Assembly: GCA_014218235.1 (NCBI GenBank)
Contig: CM024760.1
Coordinates: 11,574,049 to 11,638,048, forward strand
Direction: 5' to 3'
Source of the DNA: Colocasia esculenta
Taxonomy: Eukaryota > Streptophyta > Magnoliopsida > Alismatales > Araceae
DNA length: 64,000 nt
Shown piece after piece: positions 47,627 through 58,898 of this stretch. A program made the position numbers and the translations under genes. The stretch's first letter is position 1. The number at the start of each line of letters is the position of its first letter. The notes beneath the pieces are model-generated. The model saw only the letters and a list, made by a program, of their open reading frames with translations, did not search any database and was not told the origin of the DNA.

Positions 47627-48882
47627 CACTGAATCGAATTGTGCAGAGCAATTCATTCGTCTTGGCCTCGCGTGAAGACGACACTTTGGCATCGTCTGTG
47701 TGAAGTCGGCCATCGCCGCTGTGCCCAAGATCCAAGTCGAGCAGGTGTTGTAGGGATCGTCCGCAAAGCTTCAGCATCCAGCTCCATCGGCGGCACCCCT
47801 CCGCCGGCCGCCGCCGCCACCCTCGTGGAGGGGAAAAACTCTAGGGTGAAAAGGGGCCGGAGATTGCTCAGACGGGAGAGGTGGGAGACGGAGATATTTC
47901 TCTCTCCGGATCGGGTTTGGGGCGCCCCGAAATGGCATTTTCGGGGCAGGAAGGAGCACCCCGAATTCGACAAAACATCTCTTTTCGGATCAATAGATAT
48001 GCCCCGAATCCGATTTCAATGTTCGGATCTGGGTCGGATTTTCGGATCCAAAGGATCCATTGACACTCCTACCTAAAACAACGATAAACAGGCGATAGTA
48101 ACAGTTGCACAACACATAGGATCATGTGCCGACAGTCTGGAGGAAGTCACTAACCGCCCATTAGTCGTGCTATGAACACATGCCAGAGGTCCGACGTGAT
48201 CTCATGGTAAGAGAGAGAGCAAACTAAGGTCGTTTGGATCATGCTGATCCCTATGGGTAAATAGGTACACTACAACAAATCAGATCTATACCCACGGATT
48301 TTACCTACGGTAGGGTATTATGTAGGTATATATGAGAATTACGTACGGTAAAAACATCTGTTGTAAGATTATACATACGTTTATTTTAACTGTGTGTGTA
48401 CACCTACATATAGTTACTGTTTTACATAATAATGTGTAAACGTAGTTATTTTAACTACGGTTTACGAAAAAATATAAGAAAAAATTAGAATATACTTATG
48501 AAATTTTAAATTATATGTATTGGTCAATGTATAACATATAAAAAAAATACAAAACCGTAGGTGTAAGGTTTAGTTGCGGCGGCAATGCGCGGGAATGAAA
48601 AAACAGGATTAATTTAAGGGGGTTTCCTTCCGTGGATACCACAACTCATCGTCTTCTGTTTCTTCCTCCTCCTTCAGACTTGGCGAGCGGCGAGCCCTGA
48701 CCGAAGCCGGCGGGGGAAGGGGAGGGATACTGGAGACAGGAGGGCGAACCCTCCCATCTTTTTGCTACCAGTATAAATATACAGAGGCGGACGGAGCAGG
48801 GCAAACGGGGGAGGGGGCCTCTTTCTGCCCAGAATTCTCCTTGCACAGCGCATTGTCTTCGTATTATTCTCCTGGATACAGC

Positions 48883-49735
48883 ATGGCGGCGACGGTGGTG
48901 GCCTCCATTGCTATCCAGTGCAAGGCATTCTCGCGCGGCGAAGATAGGATGGTCGTTGCCCGCCGCACCTGAAGCGGCCCTGTTCTTCGGCGGCTGTGAA
49001 GCAGTCGCCAACTGTGGCCGTCTCATCGACGCCTTTCGCCTCCGCCTCCGCTCCCACGACCCCTCCACCACCTTCCCCATATCCGCCTTCTCCCCGGTCG
49101 ACCCCTTCGTGGCCGTCCACGCCCTCCGCTCCGCGCCCCCTCCCCGGACGTCGCTCTCTGCCTGTTCCGCTCCCTCCGGTCCGACCCATCCTTCACCGTC
49201 ACCCACCACGCGCTCGCCAAGACCCTGTCCGCTTCCCGCCGCGTCGTGGATCTCCGATCCCTCCTGGTCGCCGCCGATTCTGGCTCGTTCCCCCGTCTGC
49301 TGGCCCCCTCCCCCATGGACCGCCTCCGGTGGTACGCCGCCGCGGGCGACGTCCCGTCCGCGCTTCGGGCCTGGGAAGGCATCCGGCCACTGTCGCAATC
49401 GACAAGCGGCGACACCCGTGCACCGAATCCTACAACCTCGTCATGGGCCTCTACACCGCTGCCGGGATGGACGCGGAAGCCGTGGAGGTCTTCCGGAAGA
49501 TGGTGGAAGAGGGGGCGAACCCTAACTCTAGGACCTACACCGTGATCATGGAGCACCTAGTGCGGGCGGGGAAGCTGGAGAACGCCCGACAGGTGTTCGA
49601 CCAATTGGAGTCCATGCGGATCAGGCGCACGTCGAAGCAGTACAACGTGCTGGCCGAGGCCTTCTCAGCCGCCGAGAGGTTTGACGGCGTCAGGAGGCTG
49701 CTTGTGGAGATGCAGAACGACGTCATACGCAGGTA
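48883..49735 (+). pseudogene. Pentatricopeptide repeat (PPR) gene fragment, captured, frameshifted
   Basis: A start at 48883 (MAATVVASIAIQCKAFSRG) runs into a stop near 48970, then the reading moves through three frames. CGRLIDAFRLRLRSHD lies in one frame up to about 49135. SFTVTHHALAKTLSASRRVV and MDRLRWYAAAGDVPSALRAW follow in a second to about 49380. A third then runs to 49735. The last part has three P-type PPR motifs: SYNLVMGLYTAAGMDAEAVE, TYTVIMEHLVRAGKLENARQ and QYNVLAEAFSAAERFDGVRR. It ends ATACGCAG/GTAACC, a splice donor, so an intron border was captured. PPR proteins bind organellar RNA. GC content is far above the rest of the element, fitting a transferred host exon. Sequencing indels in C runs could explain some shifts. 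Confidence 0.8.
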
Positions 49736-49991
49736 ACCAAACAAAGGGAGCAGAGCTATCCGGTAGATATGTTTCCTTCTCCTATTACCAGTGAACTGTG
49801 GCCTTACTGATATGCAAATTTGTTAACAATAGTACGAGATATGTTTCCCTCTCCTATTCCCTCCTTGTGTTTTAGCCTCCCAAATGGAACAGTAATGCCA
49901 GCAAAATGGTAATCCCGAGATAAGCCGAGTGACACCCACATTCCCTATACATGACCCAATTAATTCGTATAATGCATTTTCTTTTGTGCAG

Positions 49992-50229
49992 GATGAAGTG
50001 CTGATTGCAAGATTTGGTCGAAAGGGGCACGCTGTGGGAGATATTCCAAGAGTAAGGTTCAAAGTAGTAACATGTTTGGTATTAAGATAGACCGGGGATA
50101 GAGTGATAAATTTTGAAGATATCTTCATTCTATCTCCAATCTATCCATACCAAACATACCAATGTCTCGGATGTCGCTCTTTTGGCCCTTTTCAAGGAAA
50201 ACAAGGAAAAGCCTAGGTCTCAGCTGTTA
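49992..50229 (+). pseudogene. Ribosomal protein S23 (uS12) last exon, captured and split by a MITE
   Basis: After a splice acceptor (TTTTGTGCAG) the frame reads DEVLIARFGRKGHAVGDIPR then VRFKVV, is interrupted at about 50071-50159, and resumes VSDVALLALFKENKEKPRS. This is the C-terminal exon of cytosolic 40S protein S23. Differences include Gly to Arg in LIAGFG, Gly to Arg after DIP, and loss of the stop codon after KPRS. The retained acceptor shows a DNA-level copy, not a reverse-transcribed one. Confidence 0.85.
50072..50157. mobile_element. Short MITE inside the RPS23 fragment
   Basis: ATGTTTGGTAT and ATACCAAACAT are perfect 11-bp inverted ends of an 86-bp element that includes AGATAG / CTATC-type inner pairs. 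It cuts the RPS23 frame between VVV and S. The target duplication is unclear, so the superfamily cannot be fixed. It entered after the host exon was copied. Confidence 0.75.
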
Positions 50230-50452
50230 AACATTGGATGGTACTGAGAATTTCTCGGGACAGTAATGGTTTGAAATTTTCCCCTCGTTTCAAACCGTAT
50301 TCTCCTTTGAACAGTTTCCTTGAGATATCAGATTTATCATAAAGTTACTTATTCCAAGTAGTGAGTTCCGGTCTCTGAAATTGGCATAGTTCCCAATACC
50401 TTCTACCGGATAGCAGAACTGTTAAACTTGAAATCCCAATACCTTCCTTGAT

Positions 50453-51387
50453 TTGTTCTGTTTAATAATGTTGTTGGTGTTCATACTACCATATTATCAT
50501 TGCTATCTGATGCTGTGGAACAGTGGTATGCATATCTTCCCTTTGCCTACACCATACAAGACCATGTTCATTCTTTTAGGGTATCATGAGTCATCTTGTA
50601 GTTATACCTTTCGTCTAATCAGAAAAAAAAAAAAAAACTCATTGACTTCAGTGTAATGCATAACCATCATGTCTAAAGTGAATTGTTCTTGTGTGCACTT
50701 TTTCTATGGATACTGCCTCATACTAGTTACATAATTATAATTTATCTCTTTGAGTTCTTTTTAGCTCATTGAGTGGATTTAAGCTTCTGCTTATCTTTCA
50801 GTATGTTCAAAGTGTATGAGGAATTCTGCCATCTCTTAGTGGATATACTTAGCAGTCTTCTTATTGAATATCTTTCTAGATCTTCTGCGATCAAATAGCC
50901 TCCCATGCCAAGTTTAATATTAGTGCAGTATAGTTCAGGGTTTTTGCTGTTTGGATTCAGTTTGGCTGCATCTGCATCCTGCTCCAACTTTGGTTGGGAG
51001 TTGGGCTATCTGCTCTGACTTCCTATATGAAACACTAGGTGTCATGTACTTTAGAGTAAAGGATGTGTCGACCAATGGAAACAGGTTGCTACCATGTCCA
51101 GCATACTCTTCATTGAAGTTATGTGTCTGCATTTCATCATTAGTGATGGAAGAAGATAATATAGGAGGATAATATATTCATGGAATAAAGCATGTTATTG
51201 CTCGATATGACACAACTTTTTTTTAAAAAAAATCCTTTGTCATGTATAAAATAATAAAGGGCTTTTCTGTTTCCATCAGGGTTGAGGAAGGAGCGAGCTG
51301 CTCTTGGAGCCATATTGTTTCTTTCTGCCTTTCTTTATGCTTTTTGGCGCATGGGGATCCACTTTCCTATGCCTTCTGGGGATAAAG
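50453..51387 (+). pseudogene. GTG/COLD1-type membrane protein fragment, two captured exons
   Basis: Exon one (about 50453-50525) reads LVFILPYYHCYLMLWNS and ends at a GT donor. Exon two (51280-51387) follows an AG acceptor and reads GLRKERAALGAILFLSAFLY then AFWRMGIHFPMPSGDK before another GT donor. Phases join exactly across the intron, giving NSGLRKERA. These are consecutive transmembrane parts of the GPCR-type G protein (GTG1/GTG2; COLD1 in rice), membrane proteins linked to ABA and cold signalling. The next conserved block (MPQLVSRIG) does not follow. The exons have no stops, so capture may be fairly recent. Confidence 0.8.
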
Positions 51388-53128
51388 GTTTGTTGGTTAC
51401 ATCAATGAGTGTCCTGTGTATTTTTTCTATCTGTTTGCTTTTTCCATTATCCTTGTCTATGTTGATAGGTCCTAATTTGCTGAACTGACCATTAGATAAT
51501 TAATATCGGAGTTGAAAGGTTACGGAGATTATAAATCTTCCAGTTGGAAGGGACCATTTGGACCTTTTTTAAGCTTATAATTGGAACAGTGGTACGCTCT
51601 GTGCAAGATGATCAAAAGGAGCAAGGTATGATCAGCTTTAGACTGCTTGTATGATCCTTATGTCAATTTTCTTGTATATGGACTGTGGCCTGCATAATTT
51701 GATACTACATTTCCTGTTTTAGTACTGATTCCTTGTATCATGGAGTGTTTGTGTTATAGAAGAGTCATTTGTATACACTCAAATGAAAAAGAAGACTGCA
51801 TGCAACTTCTATTAGTTATTAGCAGCGCAGTTTTCTGATCTAAAGCTGAATCAACTAAGGATGTGCTCACTTACCAGTCCTTATCCTTTGCTTGTTTCTC
51901 AAATAGACAGTATTCATTTCTACTCGTCTACTGATAGCTTTTTCTATGTCTCACTGCATGGAACAGGTTTCTAGCCCATTCTGGGGGAAAAAACACCAAT
52001 ATGCCTCTCCGTGGCTGTCTGTGTTGTGACTTGTGGTTGTGCAAGTTCACGTTTTCTAATTGTCATTTGTTATCTAGTCATGTTTGGATAAAAAGGAGTT
52101 CTGTGAAGCTGTTGAGTAAGAAGTTCTCAGGAGGAGAACAGCACTTCATTGTGTACTCTGATGGATGAATTTTTAAAAAGGAAAAAAGGAGACCTACCAT
52201 GTATGATGTATATGGTATTTCTTCATAGAGAAGATCATGTAAAAAAGGTCAAACTGCTTTTTCTCCATAAAAACTGGTTTGTATACTTTTTTTTAATATA
52301 ATTTCTTTTAAAAAATCTGTAGAAACACAAAAAATAAGAAGAGCATGAGAGATGGGGAACCCAGGAAAGTAGTAGATACATCTTGAGGACATCATCATTC
52401 TCTATGATCAAAGACTCATACATTTTTTTAATATAATTCTTATCAAAGTTTCACTTGAAATTCAGGTCTATCAGGAAAGAGGTCTGAAAGAACATCCCCA
52501 GCCATACAGGAATTTGAGAGAAAGTATAACAAAAGGAATGCTAACCCATAGTCCTATTCTGATGACATTTTAGTATCAGTGTCCGCAACAAGTTTACTTT
52601 TTTGTGCATTGCATCCTACCTGATGCATCAAGCTTCTTTTCCTTCTCACGCACTAAATCAGCAAGCTGGCACTTGTTTAATGCCTGCATTATTATGATAA
52701 GCTTTCAGATGCCATATTAGAGTTTTTTGGTATGAATAACAAAGTTCTGCCTATGTCGTACTCCTTTTCTACAGGATGCAATATTAAGAACATAACTTTC
52801 ATGCACATGTTGGAAATTGGGGAAAAAAAAACTAGCCCATGTTTGTATACTGTGAAACCAGCTCCCTACTTTTTATTGCAGTTCCAATCTATCCCTTTGA
52901 TGCGGACAGACATTAGTTGAGTGACATTTTTTTCAACATGTTTTCATTTGTTTTTCCACTGACAAATGCAAATATTAGAACCTACCAATTTCTGGCCAAC
53001 TCTCTGGTGGTCTGTATCCTTCAACATACAGAGGTGCTTCACTTTTAATTCTTGTATATTGCAGTATCCTTTCTACTGGAATCATTTTGTTCTCAGCATT
53101 ACACATGTTCTAGATAATTGAAGCTTGC

Positions 53129-53400
53129 TGAACATTGAGATTAAGTCCACAGTTGATTGGAAAACGTGTTCGTTTAGTTGACATTGACATGCAACATGTA
53201 GCTGATGGAATCCTCATCAGCACAGAAATTGAGAAGGAAGTCATGGGCCGCAAAATGGGCAGTGAGTACTGTGAGGTATCAATCACCCATGCTCAAAGGC
53301 CAAACACATCATTATTTGTTAAGGATCAATTTAGGAAAAGGTTGAGTGATGCTCTGGGAAGCCACATTTTATGGTTAAAGGACTATGTAAGTAGTTAAAT
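53129..53400 (+). pseudogene. Plant CACTA transposase-associated domain remnant
   Basis: The frame reads LIGKRVRLVDIDMQHVADGI then LISTEIEKEVMGRKMGSEYC and EV, and ends with SDALGSHILWLKDYV and a GT donor (GTAAGT, 53388 on). The pattern V.L, VA.G.L.ST, V.G...G..YCEV, DA.G..I.W fits the C-terminal domain of En/Spm-type plant transposon proteins. A short downstream exon may follow the acceptor near 53475 (IMVHP, stop). The catalytic core is not visible. The family call is by pattern only. Confidence 0.5.
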
Positions 53401-55147
53401 ATTTCTTCCAATTTAACATTTCTTTCTATGTCTTCAATTTTGTAACTTTTAACCTTGTATGATTTTTTTTTTCAGATTATGGTCCATCCATGATGCTGCT
53501 CAGTTTGGACTTCATGTTGACTATATGCATGAACATTGCTAGAGGAGTTTTTATTTTGAGATACACTGGCCCTTTTTGTCGATATAGACTTTTTATTTTG
53601 AGATACACTTAACTTTTTTTAAAGTAGACTTTTTATTTTGGAATACACACGTGGCTTTTTTTTTTGTCATGACTTTTTATTTTGTATATGGAGGTCATGT
53701 GCTTGTATATGGACACGCTTGCTTAATATACAGAGGCCATGTATGTATGGATGCTAATATGCTTTGTTCTTTCTTGCTATGGATGCAAGATCTTATATTG
53801 TTTCAAGAAAATATGCGCTTCTTCTGTGTTGCATTTTCTATCATGATGGATAGCTTGTGTGTGGTAGAGAAGCTGACAATTGATCAACCTGTGCACAGGC
53901 AAGGTGAAGATTTTCTCTGTTGTCCATCCAGTTATTGGATTGCATCATCAAGATGTGCTTTATTTTCTGTTTCTTGCTCACATTTTTTGTGTGATGTTTG
54001 GGAAATAGTCATAGCATAACATATCATGCCCAGGCAATTCTTCCAAAGATCTGTAAGGTGACCTTCTGTGAACACTCATGTGCTTCATGTGCTGCCTGAG
54101 CTGATGTCTCTGACATGTTGCAGGAGTCTGAACATGTATCTGTTGCCTTTTCTTCACTTGCTTGAGTATAAATTGTTGGTTTTAGCAAGGAATTTTTTTT
54201 ATTATATCTGCAGTCTCAGTGTCCATGTTTTGCCAAGAAAACATTTTAAAGGTCTGCCATTGGTTTCTGAGCACTGAGTGATTCCCCTTCTAAGATATCT
54301 TTTTGCTACCTGCAAAAGCTGAACATCTCAGAGGTCTGTCTCTACAATATGGTTTCTGTTTCTGAGCCCCATGGGTGAACTCTGTTTCCAGGGATTGGCT
54401 TCTGCTTTCTCTCACATAATGTTTTACTCTTTCCTTCCCTATTCCCAGGGGGATGATGCTACCACATAACAGCAGTGATGGGGGAATCTGTCTTTACTGT
54501 GCCCTCCTTGGTGAGATGAACAGGGGACCACCAACTCACCTGTTAAATCCTCCCAACTGGAATTGAATGGGGTCACCTACTTACAGGTAAGAATTAAAAA
54601 TATTTATCATAATTCACTGAATGCATTCCCCCCCCCCCCCTCATGTTCTGAATGCTAACACCAGGTTCTTCACAATCCCCCCCCCAAAAAAAGTTTCTGG
54701 TTCTTAACTCAAAATTCTTAGTTCATGTAAAATGTTTTGAGCATTTCAGACAATGCTCTTGAAATGCTGCTCCTGGTTGTTCATAGCCCCCTCTGTTCAG
54801 CTCCCAACACCGTTGCATTGTCTCCTTACCAAGTGTCCTAAGAATTATGTTTTGTTACTCAACAAGGGAGACCTGAAAAAAAAAATTGACGAACAGGCAA
54901 AAGAATATTGATAAAAGAGTTCAGAATAAGATGATGCAACATTATTAAGAAGAACATTGACTTCTTGAATTTAAATATGAATATAGTCATAAGTTTTAGG
55001 ACTAGCTAGCTAGCAGTTCGATTTTAAGTTTCTGTTGACTTGTATAGCCTTTGTGTAGAAAGCTTCTTGTCCTCTTGTCTGAGCACAACTATTTTCACCT
55101 GGACAGCACACTTTCGACACCAGTTAACTGAGTATGGTTTTTTAATA

Positions 55148-55250
55148 TGTTGAGGTTTAGTCTTACATCGGATATCTTCCCCCTTTACAACCTGATGTCT
55201 TCGTTTTGGGTGTTGAATTTAGGCCTTTAACATAGCATCAGAGCCACATT
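55148..55250 (+). mobile_element. TRIM- or copia-like LTR end with primer-binding site
   Basis: TGTTGAGGTTTAGTCTTACATCGG to CCTTTAACA (55148-55232) looks like a very short LTR, and TAGCATCAGAGCCA follows at 55233, two bases from the tRNA-iMet site TGGTATCAGAGCC. No second LTR was found. It is a relic inside the CACTA element. Confidence 0.5.
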
Positions 55251-55483
55251 TGGCATTTGCTTTTTGGGCTCCCCCCATGCTGTTTGACCATTACGGTTTC
55301 ATGGCTTGTTGCCTCTGTTTTCTCAAGTATCTTCGCTCAAGTTCATCGTCAGGGGGGATAATGAGGGAGTTTCCCATTGTTCCACAACAGGAGATCTGTG
55401 TAATTTTTTGCGAAGGGTTCTCATTGTTATCTCCATCTTCTGTAAGCAAAGCAATCATCCAAAAAAGAATAGAAAAGAGAATT

Positions 55484-55830
55484 TGATATGATGCGCAGGC
55501 AGTCCCTATTTTACCTGGTGCAGATGATATTATGATTTTTATTAATGCTGGATATTTGAGTGGGCATGTGAATGTTATGGATGTGAATGTGAATTGATAT
55601 GATGTGCAGGCAGCCCCTATTTTACCTGGTGCAGATGATATTATGATTTTTATTAATGCTGGATATTTGAGTGGACATGTGAATGTTATGGATGTGAATG
55701 TGAATTTGATATGATGTGCAGGCAGCCCCTATTTTACCTGGTCCAGATGATATTATGATTTTTATTAATGTTGGATATTTGAGTGGACATGAGAATTAGT
55801 GTTATGGATGTGAATGTGAATATTATGGAT
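55484..55830. repeat. Three tandem copies of a 112-bp unit in the CACTA element
   Basis: Units start at about 55484, 55596 and 55708 with GATATGATGTGCAGGCAGCC, and run through TTTACCTGGTGCAGATGATA and GTTATGGATGTGAATGTGAA. Few differences separate them. They precede the right subterminal region. Confidence 0.92.
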
Positions 55831-58800
55831 TTGAATGTTGTTTTGCCTATGTGATGCAGATGAGAGTGGATATGGATTTCAGTTTTATTTTAGCCATGTT
55901 AATATATCTGTATTTCATGTTTACATGTATTTAGTTTATACATGCAAAAAAAAAAAAAAAAAAATTTAACACTTACGGTTTTTCATATTCATGATTAAAT
56001 ATCATTACATACAATAATTTAAACCCGTAAGTATATATATTGTAAAATTTATCATCTCAAAAAAATGGTATTACTATGGTTATGAAACAATCAGTATAGA
56101 TGATATCTATACTTACATTTATTTATAATCGTCTGAAAAATATATTACTACGGTTATAAAACCATAAGTATAGATATCAATACCTATGATTTATATAACT
56201 CTTTACCTACGGTTAATATTTGTATGAATAACCCAATATATACCTACGATTATTTTTCTGTGGGTATAGTCTTTAGTCACGGGCGCATGCGTGTCGGATT
56301 CAAACCGTAGCGAGTTCCGTAGGTAAATGGTTTTACCATCGGTTTTGTGGCATATACCTACGTTATTATGCGAAGCTATATGTCATTTTTTTGTAGTGGT
56401 ATTGATGGTACAACCTGCTCATCGGCAATGGACGTCTACCAAAGCCAAGGAGTCTTACGGAGGCCTCGACAAGGAATTCCTGGTCCAGTTAGGAGTAATC
56501 CCAACGGAGAGGTCGTCCAAGTCAAGATAAATTATGTATAGAAACGTTTGTCCGTCTAGTCTTGAGTGCTTGAGGCAGAGAGACGCGATAACGGTATCAA
56601 ATCGATGAATAAAATAAAGACAAGCCCTTTTTAAAATAATAGAGAAATTTACATAAATAATTGCACTTAACTACCAGATACATTATTGAGTAATTTTCAG
56701 TAAGGTCTCATGACAAAAATTCACATTTGGTGTGTGCATTTGAGAGAGAATCAAGTAACATGTGAGAGTTGTGCACACATCTTTTAATTATTAATATCAC
56801 ATGAATATTATCAAAAATATATTAGCATGCTGTTACTATTCGCAACAGTACATTACAAGGGTTAAACCATGATTATAGAATATGATTAGCAAGGTTTACA
56901 TAAAAAAATAAGGTTATGAAAAACACAGTCAAATCGCAATGGGGGTACCTGTCGTGTTCAAATCGCGATGAGTAGGTCTGTCGCATTCAAGGGAATCAAA
57001 ATAGGCCAATCGATTGATGCGTTGGAACGCGACGGGATGACTGGTCGCGACTAGGGTGATTGGTCCATAAATGTGGCGTTTGGGTCTGTCGTGTTCAGGG
57101 CAGTCGGTGTAGGACAAGGAAATGCGACGTGTCGGGCCGTCGCGTTCAGAACGTAATGACCGCCTGTGCCGTGACCAGGTTGAGAATGCGACTAGTCGAG
57201 CCGTCGCATTGTCAGAGGTTCTGGCCGAGCCCAAAAGGTGAATTGGGTCACCTTGGGTTGTGGTCCAGTCCTCCAAAAGCTTGATACATTGCTCTTTAAA
57301 AATCCATATAAATTCATATACATGATGAAAAATCATGAAATCACTTTTAAATGAAACTAGACTTACAAGAGTATCCATAGTAGGATGTAATTAGACTTCT
57401 GTCATGGTATGATCATGCTATATACAAGGTACTTCGCAATGAACCAAAAATCAGACACAATGATGGAAAATGATTTAATTCGAAAACGATACTCGATAGA
57501 AATTAAGGAAAATGGTATCATTAATCCCTAACATCAAGTGGAATGTACAGTAAAAGTTTTGTGCCACGACAACAAGTATGAACATGGATTTAGGATGAAC
57601 ATAAGGGGTTGGCCACATGTTCTCAATAGAACTTTGGGCATGAAATACTCATAAACGAAAAACATGGAGCTTTTGATGCTTAGATCATGGTTTGTCTAGG
57701 GTCAAAATTAATTTGTTTTTACTTGAGAGATTACCTACCTTTGAGCGCTTTTGTGATCATAGGGTTAGAACTTGAAGAAATACAAAGATCCCCTTTTCCT
57801 AGCGATCCTCCTTGATCTCCTCGTCCAAAAGCTCTCTTCCTCGTCCTCCAAGCTCCAGAAAGCCAATAGGGTCGGCTAGAGACGAAAATAGAGGTGTATT
57901 TGTATGTTCAAAGTTCCCAATTCCCTTTAAACTCTTTCCATTCTTCCAACTCCGAATTTTCTTATTTATCTAGTCTTTTCTAGTATAAATCCTCCTATTT
58001 GGGTTAGGATGAGACTCAATTTCGTGGCCAACATGTTAGGGTTGGGTTAGGAGTCTATTTTGGATATATATGAGCCATATTAATGATTTATTTGACCCTT
58101 TTTAATTAGGGAATAGTGGAATTACGAATTTTATAGTATTTTCTTTTATTATGTCTTTATAAACTCTTTTAATTATGAGTTTCTTATATTTATCTCAATT
58201 TTTTCTCATCAAAATCTTATTTTTGATTAGGATAGAGCTAGATTTCATGACTATTGGGTTAGACTAGGGTTATGACTCTTTATTAGATAATTACATGAGT
58301 TGTAAAGAGATTTTCTTGCCCTTTTTAATTTACCAATAATTTAGCTACGAATTTTGGCCTATTTATCTCTCATCCATTATTTGGACTCTTGTTTTTGGCC
58401 CAATAACCCACATACGGATCAATTATACAACTCATGTACCTAATTTGCTTAATGGGTTTTAAGTACTCCTTTTTTTATTTAGAGTGTAATGGAGTTACGA
58501 ATTTTATATTATTTTCTTACTTGAATTTGTTCATGTGCCAAAAGTTGTCCATTGGTCCTATGCCTATGATGGGTTGTCAACACACACATTTATTTTAATT
58601 TATGATTCACTTTGGCACAAATGATAATGAGTTTTTCGACTTTTTTCTCAATTCCGATAATAAGTCACAAAAATTCTTAATCTTGATCCAAATGATTTTT
58701 ATTGGCCTAAATTTTTTGATGGGTCATTAGATAATATTATTTAAAATATAATTACTATTTTTACAAAAAATTTATATATACTTACACACATGCAATAATG

Positions 58801-58898
58801 ATGCGTACTTTTTTAACTAATTTTAAATTATTAAATTGAAAAAATTTTAATTTATCTATAATTTTTAATTACTAAAATTTTCGAGATATTACATAAAG

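Larger units (their letters stand above)
46735..48071 (+). mobile_element. Gene-capturing hAT-type element with peroxidase and HSP70 pieces
   Basis: The ends TAGCCCTGTCAATGGATC and, in reverse, TAGGAGTGTCAATGGATC match at 15 of 18 bases. The flanks CGTAAAAC (46727-46734) and CCTAAAAC (48072-48079) are an 8-bp duplication with one change. Inside the termini are GGATCCGGGTCGGATC-like subterminal repeats on both sides. Between them lie a class III peroxidase exon on + and the first 40 codons of an HSP70 on minus, both from host genes. No transposase is present, so it must have depended on another hAT. It sits in the large solo LTR. Confidence 0.85.
48268..56398 (+). mobile_element. CACTA (En/Spm) element, 8.1 kb, carrying host gene fragments
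   Basis: It begins CACTACAACAAATCAG and ends CATTTTTTTGTAGTG, inverted termini of the CACTA type. GTA flanks both sides (48265-48267 and 56399-56401), the expected 3-bp target duplication. Subterminal repeats of CCTACGG, TTACGGTT and CCGTAGGTA occur at both ends (48300-48560, 55970-56370). Inside are, in order, a broken PPR gene, an RPS23 last exon split by a MITE, two exons of a GTG/COLD1-type gene, and a plant-transposase-like domain, then a TRIM-like LTR and tandem repeats. With no full transposase it is non-autonomous now. Confidence 0.92.
45381..58893 (+). mobile_element. Large solo LTR split by a TRIM, a gene-carrying hAT and a gene-carrying CACTA
   Basis: It starts TGTCACACCCC at 45381 and ends GAGATATTACA at 58893. 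TAAAG flanks both sides (45376-45380 and 58894-58898), a perfect 5-bp target duplication. Three insertions with their own duplications lie inside: 45824-46231, 46735-48071 and 48268-56398. Taking these out leaves about 3.6 kb of LTR. GTCGCGAC-type words near 56930-57200 link it to the family B LTRs. No gag-pol is present. The order of events is LTR first, then the insertions. Confidence 0.85.
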
